The notes under the pieces were generated by a model that worked only from the letters and a program-made list of their open reading frames with translations, was not told the DNA's origin and did no database searches. A stretch of DNA of 64,000 nucleotides from Terramyces sp. JEL0728. Its lineage: Eukaryota; Chytridiomycota; Chytridiomycetes; Rhizophydiales; Terramycetaceae. How positions within the stretch are numbered: position 1 is the stretch's first letter; the number at the start of each line of letters is the position of its first letter. The stretch spans positions 186,001 to 250,000 of the forward strand of contig JADIIU010000004.1 of assembly GCA_027603945.1 (NCBI GenBank), written 5' to 3'. Shown piece after piece: positions 32,895-44,784 of the stretch. The position numbers were made by a program, and so were the translations under genes.

Positions 32895-33483
32895 TTACCA
32901 TTCCAGCTGATCGGGCGTTATCGGATGTTTTAAGGGAATAATGCTCTTTTTGTCAACATCTCTCGGCAATGCTTTCCTCATGTCTAAGTTAATAAATAAT
33001 CACCAAAAGCATCCTCGCTATCTGGCCCTGTATAATACCCCAGCACTCTTCGGTAAACCGAATATCCAAATCCTTCGTACATCCCTATCGCTACCACGTT
33101 GCTGACTCGCACGAATAAATCCACGAAATATGTATTGTATCTACGTTATTGTCAAATATACATTTTTTCAGATACTTGTTCCAGAATGTCCATTAGTTGA
33201 TTGGCTAATCCCATCCTTCTAAAATCTGGCGAGACTGTAACTGCAGTAACATGTCCATGCCATAATTCATCGTCTCCTTCGGCTTTTCCCATTACTGAAT
33301 TAACTTTTGATTACCATATCCCATCAGGGCTTTGTTTGAGTTTTCAGCAACTGCAAAATAGTCTGGCCACTGGGCAAGGTACTGCAAGTAGGACGAAATT
33401 GAATACGTTTCAGTCAGCGGATCGAGGTTGATGCTATTGAATTTGAACAGGTCTGTCGCAACAAATCGTCGAAGTGTCGTCAT
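32895..33483 (-). CDS. NAA20: N-terminal acetyltransferase B catalytic subunit
   Basis: Acetylates nascent chains beginning Met-Asp/Glu/Asn/Gln at the ribosome. Exons 33483-33315, 33294-33162, 33140-33004 and 32983-32895 give 175 aa. Almost the whole protein is conserved: FNSINLDPLTETYSISSYLQ, WPDYFAVAE, WHGHVTAVTVSPDFRRMGLA (acetyl-CoA loop), FVDLFVRVSN, GYSVYRRVLGYY, EDAFDMRKAL. Introns are 20, 21 and 20 nt. The ATG is the family start (MTTLR). Very secure. Confidence 0.97.
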
Positions 33484-33507
33484 TTGATAAAGTACAAAAT
33501 AGCAAAT

Positions 33508-34300
33508 TTATTTTTTGAAGGTTTTTGAAGGAACCTCCTTTTCTTTGTAGGGATAATCCAAAGTGTCCTCTTTACGCTTGTATAGCCATTTGGTCTGGCC
33601 AGTACGTACATGAACACCTTGCACCATAACGATATTCTCGCTCTTGAACCTTCTAATAAATCGTGGATCCCATAGCTCAAAAGCAATTCCAAGATCTTTA
33701 CAGCATCGCATCAAAGCATTGGATTTACATCCTTCGGTTGCGGTCGGTATTCCTTCCTCAGAGAAATACGCTTGCTCTCCCCTTGCCTGGGAAATAAATC
33801 TACCACGAGCAAATAATGCGTATTCCCTAGATAACATCTTATTGATTGCTGTATGCGGACCTCGAGGAACCTCACGGTTACTCAAATATTACCTGTCTAA
33901 ATTAAGTAATTACCTGGGTATTAAACTCACAATACCTATGATTAAACTAACGGAACCAATGCCCAGCCCCCGGGACCAAAAGACTGATTCAAAATGCGAC
34001 GGTATCTAGGTTAATTCTTGGCAACTTGATTTCCGGTAGATATAAATGGCCATCCGGAGTAACTTCAACATCCTGCCCATTGATTGGAGCATTCAACACT
34101 GCCAGTATCTCTGAGCTGAAGCCTTCTTGAGACACTCCGGTGAATTCTTGTACCTCCTGTTCGCCTTGAAACACCACTGAATCCAATTTCTCTTCCGAAT
34201 ACCAGCGTCTGCTTGGAAATGCGAACCGGGTGCTCAAAGTAAACCCCATTCCTATTGCATTTGATCCTCTGACCTGTCTTGCTAGCCTCATCGCAATCAT
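33508..34300 (-). CDS. MGM101: Mitochondrial genome maintenance protein MGM101
   Basis: Rad52-like single-strand annealing protein of mitochondrial nucleoids. Exons 34300-34026, 34005-33957 and 33870-33508 give 228 aa. The start is the ATG giving a presequence rich in Arg ([12 protein letters not shown]...[11 protein letters not shown]). Core: [82 protein letters not shown]. Intron 1 is 20 nt with an unusual GTTGCC donor. Intron 2 is 86 nt and composite, described separately. The spliced junction gives ALVPR, exactly as in other MGM101 proteins. In ascomycetes this gene is typically fungal; homologues exist in other protists. Confidence 0.96.
33871..33956 (-). other. Composite 86-nt intron made of four adjacent 21-22 nt GT...AG units
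   Basis: Read on the minus strand, the only intron over 25 nt in the window divides without remainder into four segments, each beginning GT and ending AG: 33956-33936 (21 nt, GTTCCG...TCATAG), 33935-33914 (22 nt, GTATTG...ACCCAG), 33913-33893 (21 nt, GTAATT...TAGACAG) and 33892-33871 (22 nt, GTAATA...CGTGAG). The first three have a TTAAT branch box and the last has GTAAC. Each matches the stand-alone introns in this genome in size and layout. The flanking exons join precisely at ALVPR. Confidence 0.85.
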
Positions 34301-34535
34301 TTTCACCTTGTGATCTACCGCGTGTAACTTTTTTTTTCTTTCGTCTTCTCGACCACTAATTTTCAAATTTTTTGGTGGCACAGCATAAATTAGCCAATCA
34401 AAACAACTCGTTCTGATCTACTTTCTTTTTAACTTTCTTCCTACTTCAATGTAACAGCAGTGGCTTTCCTCGCGTTACTCTTTTCGATTTTGAAATTTTT
34501 CTTCCTTTCATTTACGAGTTCAAGCCCAAGCTGAA

Positions 34536-35169
34536 ATGGAAAAGAGGACTTTTAATTCTAACGATTTAGTAAGTTAATATTTTTAAACTTTAGCTCTCTA
34601 GGTTGCAAGAATATGCTCACGATCCCACTAGGTATGATACCAATCCATATGTCGATACTTCTGTATTAAAAAGCAAGGAAGATTACTCTCCTTTAAATAT
34701 GACATATCATGATATATCTGGCGCATTACCTTCGTTACTATCCACTCCCTGGGATCCCAGCTACGACTATAGCTCCCCGGATGAAATTAAAACTGTAAAT
34801 CCTCTAGACATTAATCCTGTGATGTGCTACAACCAGCCTTTAAATCTTGGATCTCCTTTCGCTATAGGAATGGATCTATCCACATCTCCAGAAAGCAATT
34901 GGCTGCCATTTGGCTCAGTAGACTACTCTCTCTCTTATGATAATCGAGGAGAGTATACGGAATACTCTCCGATCATGAAAAAACAGAAACCTCTCTCTGA
35001 ACTCGTTGAAAATCATGACGACGAATCTGATTGGGAGCCAATCAAAAAACTAAAATCTCAAAGAAAGTCAAGCAGAATCGCAAAGCGCTCAAAACGAGTG
35101 ATTCTTATCCAACAAAACAATCTAACCATCTATAGAGGTTTTAATGACGACGAAAACAAGGAAAATTAA
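34536..35169 (+). CDS. Unidentified acidic/disordered protein ending in a KEN box
   Basis: Exons 34536-34568 and 34594-35169 give 202 aa. It is rich in Ser, Asp, Tyr and Pro, with no folded domain visible. A basic patch RKSSRIAKRSKR precedes a terminal DDENKEN, a KEN box of the kind read by the APC/C. Repeated SP dipeptides (YSPL, SSPDE, TSPES, YSPIM) are possible CDK sites. The 25-nt intron (TTAAAC branch region) is at the long end for this genome; splicing restores the frame LLSRLQEYAHDP. No family recognised; a cell-cycle-regulated nuclear protein is a guess from the motifs. Confidence 0.7.
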
Positions 35170-35583
35170 CGAGGAAATTCATACTTACTTCATTTTAATA
35201 CCTTCTTTTTTATAAATAAATTGCAATTTCAAAACTCATTATTAATGCACCTTTAGTATTAGTGTTGCCAACTCTATTCATGCAACCAAGAGCATTGTCG
35301 TCCTCACGCTCACTTTAGGGGTTTGCTACTCATGTCTACTTGAATATGCACTGCAAATGTTTGTGCCATCGATTTTTCACTCATATCCACCGAATTTTTT
35401 ACTGGAGTTTTTTGAATCTCTGAAAAAAATTTCACAACTGTTCATCGAAACTCGTTCGGACAAGCACTTTCGAACACTCCAAATGCAGTCCACAAAATTA
35501 ATTTTCGGAATAAAATAGCGATATTCTGCATTCAGGCATTATATCCACAAACAATTGATATTTTTTTTCGTCTCCACGCTCAA
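35170..35583. other. Intergenic region before MDH1B N-domain gene
   Basis: 414 bp, T-rich, with an AATAAA about 45 bp after the upstream stop. No ORF of interest, no repeat. Confidence 0.4.
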
Positions 35584-35990
35584 ATGGTGCACATCATCAT
35601 CTCGGGAAAAACCCAAGATCCAGAATTTGTAAAGGTAAATGCATTCTAAATAGGCGGAAATGCTTGGCTACTACCTCCAAAAGAACTTGCCGGATTTTAA
35701 AGTCACTGTATTGTTCAAAAACGATTCGAATTGGGGCGAATTCGTACAAAAGGAGTTTAAAACGAATGATTGGGGGGTCAGAGTAGCGAGAGATAGAAAT
35801 TTAAAGAATCCCAACGATTTAAACCAGCTTGTTTGGTATGAGAGTGGCCAATTAATAGGTAAAAAACCTTTATCCAGGTGATGCAAGAGATTTTAATATT
35901 TATGCCAAATCAGCCTATAATCAAGACTACATAGCCATGGATGATCAGCTTTTGCAGGATATTGCAGCTGAAAATAGTATATTAGCTTAG
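35584..35990 (+). CDS. Stand-alone N-terminal domain of MDH1B (putative malate dehydrogenase 1B)
   Basis: Exons 35584-35634, 35654-35857 and 35877-35990 give 122 aa. It matches the N-terminal region of animal MDH1B: MVHIIISGKTQDPEF at the start, LGYYLQKNLPDFKVTV, a conserved W in DSNWGEFV, VWYESGQLIGG, and YNQDYIAMDDQLLQDIAAEN at the end. The whole Rossmann-type dehydrogenase part of MDH1B is absent: the stop follows directly and the next gene is on the other strand. Introns are 19 nt each (CTAAAT and TTTAT branch regions). MDH1B is associated with ciliated cells, so a flagellar role is likely but unproven. Confidence 0.78.
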
Positions 35991-36072
35991 AATAAATCAC
36001 GAACACGGACGTTTTCCCGTGCATCAGTGTCTCTTGTCTCCTCCAGAGATGAAGGATTGAATGGATGGTTTA

Positions 36073-37217
<1,145 letters not shown>

Positions 37218-37373
37218 AAAGTTTTTTTGAAATTTTTCAAGAGATGAAGATGAAAATCGCCGCGAGGAATTTATTACAGAATGCAGCCGACTAGAGAACT
37301 CTTCTTAATCCAGCAATGTCCAGTTTCTTTGGAGTCTTGGCTGAATAGAGCTTGACGATCGGCGGGATATTTA

Positions 37374-37832
37374 TTATAAAAACACAGTCAGATTCCTATT
37401 CTCTAGATCAACATCCACTTCAACACCAGCATTCGTCAGTCGTTCAATTTCTTTGTTGGAGAATTTGGACTCTTGATTTTCGCTTGGAAGCTGGAAATTG
37501 AAAACTTTGGAGTCTCTATACTTTTTGCTACACCTCTTCTTTGTCTTGGTCCGTCGCAACACTTGGTCGTCGCTCTTGGATATTAAATTTAGGAACATTT
37601 GCTTTTCTAGGGAATACTTTTTTACAGGTTTTGGTTTTGGGTTTAAATAGTTTTTGATATTTTCCATGCCTTTAATTTGCTCTGCGTATAGGCCAATGTT
37701 TGTGAATTCCGACACTTTGGCAGTCATTAGAACTTCAAAGTCGTCTTCGCTATACTGACTGCAGCTACTGTCTGTACATATATTTTCAAGCGGGTTTAAA
37801 CTGTCATGCGAGTGAAGATAGCTAGGTTGCAT
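37374..37832 (-). CDS. Unidentified 152-aa protein
   Basis: Single exon from the ATG at 37832; an in-frame TTG seven codons earlier is not counted. Composition is polar: an acidic N-terminus (SQYSEDDFEVL), a Lys/Pro-rich middle (NPKPKPVKKYSLEK), a basic RRTKTKKRCSKKYRD patch that could be a nuclear localisation signal, and a C-terminal hydrophobic strand-like end (VEVDVDLENRNLTVFL). No domain recognised. Confidence 0.6.
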   Translation of the reverse strand: MQPSYLHSHDSLNPLENICTDSSCSQYSEDDFEVLMTAKVSEFTNIGLYAEQIKGMENIKNYLNPKPKPVKKYSLEKQMFLNLISKSDDQVLRRTKTKKRCSKKYRDSKVFNFQLPSENQESKFSNKEIERLTNAGVEVDVDLENRNLTVFL

Positions 37833-38029
37833 TTCTTTGTCAATTCTACTCAAATAGAAAAATGATTTTTCGACGTTTTATGCTGAGGAAAACAAAACGG
37901 GTAAATTCGGATAATTACGGGTGTGAGCAAATCGGCGAAATGATACGATTACACAAGAAAAAGAATGAAGAGGGATCTCTACCCTTCGGATTTGGACCAA
38001 CAAAGGCGGAAAATAATCTATGCAATTTA

Positions 38030-38353
38030 TTACAACTGTAATGCCGCCAACACAATAGCAAAAACACTGAAAGATACAGAAACAGCATCGGCTGTCAAAG
38101 ATGGAGGGTAGGTTTTGGAGGTTGCTGGATAGGTCGGTGCGGTGTTTGGAGCTCCATCGTTTGTATAAACACTAGCGATAGTTGATGTAGAATTTGAAAT
38201 TGCGGCCGTTACTGTTGAATTAGAAGTTGAAGTTGCAGAGTGACTGGATGCTGTTCCATTGATGGAAGCCAATGAAGTTGTAGCTGGTGCAGCCGAGGTG
38301 ATGGTTGATTTCGCAGCGACGGCAATGAATAATGTAGCAATAGAAGACTTCAT
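38030..38353 (-). CDS. Small Ser/Thr-rich, probably GPI-anchored surface protein
   Basis: 107 aa, single exon. An N-terminal signal peptide (MKSSIATLFIAVAA) is followed by a mucin-like stretch dominated by Ser, Thr, Ala and Asn with several N-x-S/T sequons (NGT, NST), and by a hydrophobic C-terminus (VSFSVFAIVLAALQL) preceded by a small-residue region, the layout of a GPI attachment signal. Fungal cell-wall proteins often look like this. No homology is claimed. Confidence 0.7.
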   Translation of the reverse strand: MKSSIATLFIAVAAKSTITSAAPATTSLASINGTASSHSATSTSNSTVTAAISNSTSTIASVYTNDGAPNTAPTYPATSKTYPPSLTADAVSVSFSVFAIVLAALQL

Positions 38354-38459
38354 TGTTGCAAGTACAAGCGGTGCAAGTATCAGTCAGATATTTAAGATGT
38401 TGGGCTCATCTTTCTGTGGCCGTTCCAGCTCAAAAAGGAAATAGGGTGAAACAAGTTTA

Positions 38460-41268
38460 TTAAAGTTTTGCAAACCAATCGCCAACGGAAGTTTGCTCTC
38501 GCTCAACCCAAGCCAAGGCCGTTCGTGCTTTTTCAAGGTTCTGAGTCAATATACGGACACACCCTTCCAACTCCTTCTTTCTTTGTACTGCCTTTTCTTT
38601 GGCCAAGTTTGTTCCGTCGATAAAGTTTTCAGTGAACAAAACCCTGTCTCTCGACAATTTGCATTTGAGATAGCCGACAAGAAGGATTGACAGTATATAA
38701 GCTTGGGTCTTGTAAAGTTGGTAGATATGATCCCAATTGGAAACCACATAGTCTTTGATATAATCTTGTAATTCATCGGCAAAGTCAGATTGATTCGCGC
38801 ATAGTGATGTGTACAGGTACACGACATCACCACTCTTGATCTTATCTGAATCAAACAAGAACTGTTCAACAACTACCTTTGCAATATTGATGTCATTGGT
38901 CTTGCCCAAAGCGCGCAGTGCATCAGCTTTGATTTCTGGGTTTCCTCCGGTCTGGTACAAGTTATATAGAAAATCAAAGTCTTTTTGCGGTGTTTCGGAT
39001 AATCCAATTCCAGCTGTAAAGACCAATGCTTGAATATTTGGATGGAAAGAGTTTTCGTCACCTTCACGGAATTTCAAATACAAAGATAATAAATGCTGTT
39101 CAACAGACTGAACTTTTGCTGAACTTGCGGTAAGAATAGACAAAGTTCGCACAGCAGCCAAGTTTTCGTCTTCTCCTTCAGGATAGTCATAACCAAGCTG
39201 TGTAACCTTTCCAGCAAAGATTGTTGCTGAAAGAGCATCAATGCCTTTCAAGACTTTATCATCTGCTACCCAAGCCTTTTTGAGGGTTTCACAGCAGCCA
39301 TTTACCTTTCGAAGAACACTAATGTCAGAAAAATCTTACGTGATATCGGTTTCATTCGACAAACCGTTTAATACGTCCAATGCGCCAGTAGTTGAAGTTA
39401 ATCCAGCCTCAGCGAACGAGAAGACATCCATGAGAATTTCTAATCTATCGGTAACAGCAAAGAGTTCAGGGAAATTCTTTAATGCCTTGCTGATACTTAC
39501 CAATTGCTCGTTGCTATAGTTTACTCTGAAAAGTGCCTGGCACGAACTGTTGAGCTTCCAGAATGAAGTCTCATTTTCTTCATAGTCAAAGGTTATTTCT
39601 CCAACCTTTTCATTAAACAAAAAGTTTTCGCCATGTACACCATTGCTGGTCAACACATATATTGGGATAGACCAAATTGATCCACTTCCTTCCTCTTCTT
39701 CAGTCAAATCCCCAGTCGCCAAGAATCTTTTTTGCTGCAAAGTCAAAGTAAGTTTTTTGGTTTCCACATCGTATTTTTCGCCAGTGATAGTAACCATAGG
39801 ATAGCCTACATCGCCAATCCACTCCTTCATCAATTTTGCGACATCTTGGCCAGAGACTTCAGAGCAAGCGTTCCACAAGTCAATAGTGGTAGCATTCTTG
39901 TATGCAAACTTCTTCAAGTACAAGCGTACTCCATTCATGAAATTCTCAGCACCGAGGTAAGAGCTGATCAATCTGATGACGGAAGCACCTTTGGCGTACG
40001 AGATACCATCAAAGATCTGGTCAATGTCTTTTGGGGTACTAACTTCAACTTCTATTGGATGGCTGGAACGGAGACCATCGAGGCTGAAAGCAATCCCCAT
40101 GTTGCTTCCAACGAATTCGTCAAATGTTTTCCATTCAGGAAAGTTTTTGTCAACGGCAAAGATACCAACGTATGTTGCAAACCCTTCATTGAGCCAAAGT
40201 TCTTTCCACCAGTCCATAGTTACCAAATTGCCAAACCATTGATGAGCAAATTCGTGACATACGACTAATATTAAAACAAAGTACCTTCAGCAACCATTCT
40301 TTTGGCAGAAATACTGGTGTTGTGTCCATCAACAAGAAGAGCTACGTCTCTGTATGTAACCAACCCCCAGTTTTCCATTGCTCCTGCAGAAAAATCTGGG
40401 ATTGCAATCTGATCCATTTTTGGCAAAGGATATTTAATATCAAAGTACTCGGAAAAGAATTCAAGAGTTTTGGTTCCAACGTCAAGGGCAAACCTTCCTT
40501 GTTCTTTCTTTCCTGGCAGTGTGTACACTCTACAAGTTACAGGTTGTGCATCTGCTGGTGATTTTGGATTAGCAACTCCTTCAATGTATTCAAATTCTCC
40601 AATGCAGAATGCCAAAAGATAGGAAGACATGATTGGAGTGGTGGCATATTTGAATGATCTGAGAGTTTTTGCACCAAACTCGACATCCTTTTCTTCAATA
40701 ATATTCATGTTGGACAATGCAGTCAACCCTGGAGGAACTAAAAGTTGGACATCATAAGTTGCCTTGCGGTTAGGTTCATCCAACAAGGAAAACATCTTCT
40801 AGCGTCCGCAGCTTCAAATTGGGTGGTAACCAAGTATTTCTTTGAACCATCTTCTGCCAAATATGATGAACGGTAGAAGCTTTTCAAATCATCACAGTGA
40901 GTTCCTGCAAATTCAATGTGCAACACGACATTTGATATAGCTGGAATCTCATGTTCAAATTCCATTGTAGCAGTTTCTTGATCAACATCTATTGAAATTG
41001 AATTAGCGATTTGGGCTGCCCTGTGTGTTGTCGCATCTTTTGGCCATGCATCAACTCTAGGCAAACCGCCTGGGTTGACTCTGAATACAACAACAGAAGC
41101 CTTTGAGATAGACAAATCTCTAACATTTGTTACCAATGTTTTTGTTGGTTCAGAAATAGTTAAACTTATGGAAACCTGCCCCGTAAACTTTCCAGATTCC
41201 AATCCAGGGACCAGAGTCAAGTTGTAGTGAGTTGGTTTTGCGCTTGAAGGTAGAAGCCTGCTGGTCAT
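38460..41268 (-). CDS. M1 zinc aminopeptidase, copy 1, with a one-base frameshift
   Basis: Puromycin-sensitive/APE2-type aminopeptidase. Exons 41268-40285, 40264-39340 and 39318-38460; about 922 aa once one missing base is allowed for. The catalytic GAMENWG and HEFAHQWFGN...NEGFATY are intact. The frame breaks near 40780: copy 2 reads a run of three C on the plus strand (43921-43923) where copy 1 has two, so the first ORF runs out of frame right after RRCFPCW and resumes at DEPNRKATY. Introns are 20 and 21 nt. Because everything else is open, this is either a very recent lesion or a homopolymer sequencing error. The C-terminal ERAP-like exon differs clearly from copy 2. Confidence 0.85.
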
Positions 41269-41574
41269 TCATGATTTTTTAGTTTGGCGCTTTTTATACA
41301 TATTTTTGTGTAACCTGAATGACTCAGTTCCCACGAAACTTTAATTAGTACCAATTCTCCATAAACATCAAGGAAGTTAGGTTGCTAAGGGGAAAGTTGT
41401 GAATTCAACGTGAGTAGGGCTGAGCATTGACCAGGAGTGCAGATTAAGTATGCCAGAATCAAGTATAGTTTTGGAGACTTGTGTTTGGTAGTACCAAAAA
41501 GAGTATCCAAATGACTCACACGGCGGTAATTGGAATGATGGATAGGGTAGCAGACAACACACTATTTTATTAAT

Positions 41575-44416
41575 CTACAGCTTTGCAAATCCATTCAATA
41601 CAAACCAATCCGCAACGGAAGTTTGTTCTCTTTCCATCCAAGCAGCAGCACTTTTTGCGCTTTCCAAATGTTGGTTCAACGACCTGCTGAAGCCTTCGAC
41701 TTGTTTCTTGCGCAAAGCAGCTTCTTCTTCTGGGAGACCTTCGCCAGCAGCCCAGTTTTCAATGTGGTTGATAGTTTCCCTTGTCAAGTTTGCGAAAACG
41801 TGCACAATAGGAACAACGCTCAATCTTGCTGCCTGGGATTCAAATTTAGCGTAAATTTTGGACCAATTGGCATTTTCGAATACCCAATCTTTGCTGTGGG
41901 TTCGAATTTCAGATTTCAATCCAGAAGCTGGATGCATAACCAAAGTCATGTATGGGCCAAAGGCGTCTTGCGGTCTGATTTTATCTGCCTCAAAGATGTA
42001 TTCTTCAAGCAATCTTTTGGCAAGAGTTAAATCATTGGTTTTGCCCAATGCGTTAAGAGCGCTGCTTTTGATTCCTGGGTTTCCTCCGGTCTGGTACAAG
42101 TTATATAGAAAATCAAAATCTTCTTGAGGAGTATCAGATCGTTCATTTCCGCAAGCGAATACAAGCCCTCTAATGTTGGAGTGGAACGCGTTTTCTTCAC
42201 CATTTTTGAATTTCAAGTAGCGGGATTTCATTTCTTCTTTGACTTTTACATCCCCTGCATTCACAACTACTTCAATTGCAAGAGTTCTAATTGAGGAAAC
42301 AGTCTCGTCTTCTCCTTCAGGATAGTCATAACCAAGCTGTTCAACCTTTTCTGAAAAAATGGACAAAAGTAAAGCATTAATTCCTTCCACAACTTGTTTG
42401 CTTGAAGACCATGTACGTCTGATCTTTGCACAGCTGCCACTGATCTTCTCCAACACTCTATAATATTAATATTTGCGTACCTTAGATCAGTTTCAGCAGA
42501 ATATCCTTTCAAGATTTCCAAAGCACCAGTAGTTGAAGTTAATCCAGCCTCAGCGAACGAGAAGACATCCATGAGAATTTCTAATCTATCGGTAACAGCA
42601 AAGAGTTCAGGGAAATTCTTTAATGCCTTGCTGATACTTACCAATTGCTCGTTGCTATAGTTTACTCTGAAAAGTGCCTGGCACGAACTGTTGAGTTTCC
42701 AGAATGAAGTCTCACTTTCTTCATAGTCAAAGGTTATTTCTCCAACCTTTTCATTAAACAAAAAGTTTTCGCCATGTACACCATTGCTGGTCAACACAGA
42801 TATTGGGATAGACCAAATTGATCCACTTCCTTCCTCTTCTTCAGTCAAATCCCCGGTCGCCAAGAATCTCTTTTGCTGCAAAGTCAAAGTAAGTTTTTTG
42901 GTTTCCACATCGTATTTTTCGCCAGTGATAGTAACCATAGGATAGCCTACATCGCCAATCCATTCCTTCATCAATTTTGCGACATCCTGGCCAGAGACTT
43001 CAGAGCAAGCGTTCCACAAGTCAATAGTGGTAGCATTCTTGTATGCAAACTTCTTCAAGTACAAACGTACTCCATTCATGAAATTCTCAGCACCGAGGTA
43101 AGAGCTGATCAATCTGATGACGGAAGCACCTTTGGCGTATGAGATACCATCAAAGATCTGGTCAATGTCTTTTGGGGTACTAACTTCAACTTCTATTGGA
43201 TGGCTGGAACGGAGACCATCGAGGCTGAAAGCAGTTCCCATGTTGCTTCCAACGAATTCGTCAAATGTTTTCCATTCAGGAAAGTTTTTGTCAACGGCAA
43301 AGATACCAACGTATGTTGCAAACCCTTCATTGAGCCAAAGTTCTTTCCACCAGTCCATAGTTACCAAATTGCCAAACCATTGATGAGCAAATTCGTGACA
43401 TACGACTAATATTAAAACAAAGTACCTTCAGCAACCATTCTTTTGGCAGAAATACTGGTGTTGTGTCCATCAACAAGAAGAGCTACGTCTCTGTATGTAA
43501 CCAACCCCCAGTTTTCCATTGCTCCTGCAGAAAAATCTGGGATTGCAATCTGATCCATTTTTGGCAAAGGATATTTAATATCAAAGTACTCGGAAAAGAA
43601 TTCAAGAGTTTTGGTTCCAACGTCAAGGGCAAATCGTCCTTGTTCTTTCTTTCCTGGCAGTGTGTATACCCTACAAGTAATTGGCTGTGCATCTGCTGGT
43701 GATTTTGGATTAGCAACTCCTTCAATGTATTCAAATTCTCCAATGCAGAATGCCAAAAGATAGGAAGACATGATTGGAGTGGTGGCATATTTGAATGATC
43801 TGAGAGTTTTTGCACCAAACTCGACATCCTTTTCTTCAATAATATTCATGTTGGACAATGCAGTCAACCCTGGAGGAACTAAAAGTTGGACATCATAAGT
43901 TGCCTTGCGGTTAGGTTCATCCCAACATGGGAATGCTCTTCTGGCATCTGCAGCTTCAAATTGGGTGGTAACCAAGTATTTCTTTGAACCATCTTCAGCC
44001 AAATATGATGAACGGTAGAAGCTTTTCAAATCATCACAGTGAGTTCCTGCAAATTCAATGTGCAACACGACATTTGATATAGCTGGAATCTCATGTTCAA
44101 ATTCCATTGTAGCAGTTTCTTGATCAACATCTATTGAAATTGAATTAGCGATTTGGGCTGCCCTGTGTGTTGTCGGATCTTTTGGCCATGCATCAACTCT
44201 AAGCAAACCGCCCGGGTTGACTCTGAATACAACTGCAGAAGCTTTTGAAACTACCAAGTCTTTGGCATTGGCAACAAGAATCTTTGTTGTTTCGGTAACA
44301 GTCAAACTAATAGAAACTTGCCCTGCAAACTTTCCAGATTCCAATCCAGGAACCAGAGTCAAGTTGTAATGTGTCGGCTTGGCGAATAGTGGAAGCAATC
44401 TTCTCGTTACAGTCAT
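41575..44416 (-). CDS. M1 zinc aminopeptidase, copy 2, intact
   Basis: Exons 44416-43426, 43405-42481 and 42457-41575 give 932 aa. Cytosolic M1 aminopeptidase of the APE2/AAP1/PSA group that trims N-terminal residues from peptides. Exopeptidase motif GAMENWG, zinc site HEFAH with the third ligand in NEGFATY, and the downstream Tyr region are present; no signal peptide. The middle exon is 925 nt in both copies. Introns are 20 (TTAAT) and 23 nt. Head-to-tail with copy 1, 306 bp apart. Confidence 0.95.
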
Positions 44417-44784
44417 TTATGAAATTCACAAAAATCGTCTGCTTTATAGTCACATTGTGACCACCAAACTCGGCAAAACCTCGTTTCTTTGACCATGTGG
44501 ATTGGTACGGGAACTGACTGGTTAACATAAATCAGCGAGCAAGACGTTGCCATTAAATAAGGTAGCTTATGGGGATAAGTCAGCGTCTGCGAGCTAGTGC
44601 AAAAGAATTGCTCCTTGCCAGATTACCAAAGGTGTTCAGTAGAGTGCCGGCTGTTTGTCAGGTCCAGCCGCGATGCATACCCGATTTCTGAATGTGATGA
44701 TAATTTCATTCAATTCCTGAGAAATTCTTGTTGGATAGATCGAATGCAGGACCAGCTTTGTTGGAAAAAAGTGAATCAAGTTTA
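44417..44784. other. Intergenic region upstream of aminopeptidase copy 2
   Basis: 368 bp between the aminopeptidase start and the 3' end of the SDR gene, both on the minus strand. Short ORFs only. Not similar to the spacer upstream of copy 1, so the duplication did not include the promoter or the promoter has diverged. Confidence 0.4.

Noticed and set aside
39732..40268. 178-codon plus-strand ORF, with a similar one at 42873-43142
   Set aside because: Antisense to the aminopeptidase middle exon; repeated only because the genes are duplicated.
40750..40790. A tiny intron that would repair the frameshift of aminopeptidase copy 1
   Set aside because: The GT...CTAAC...AG candidate leads to an immediate stop, and the identical segment is coding in copy 2.
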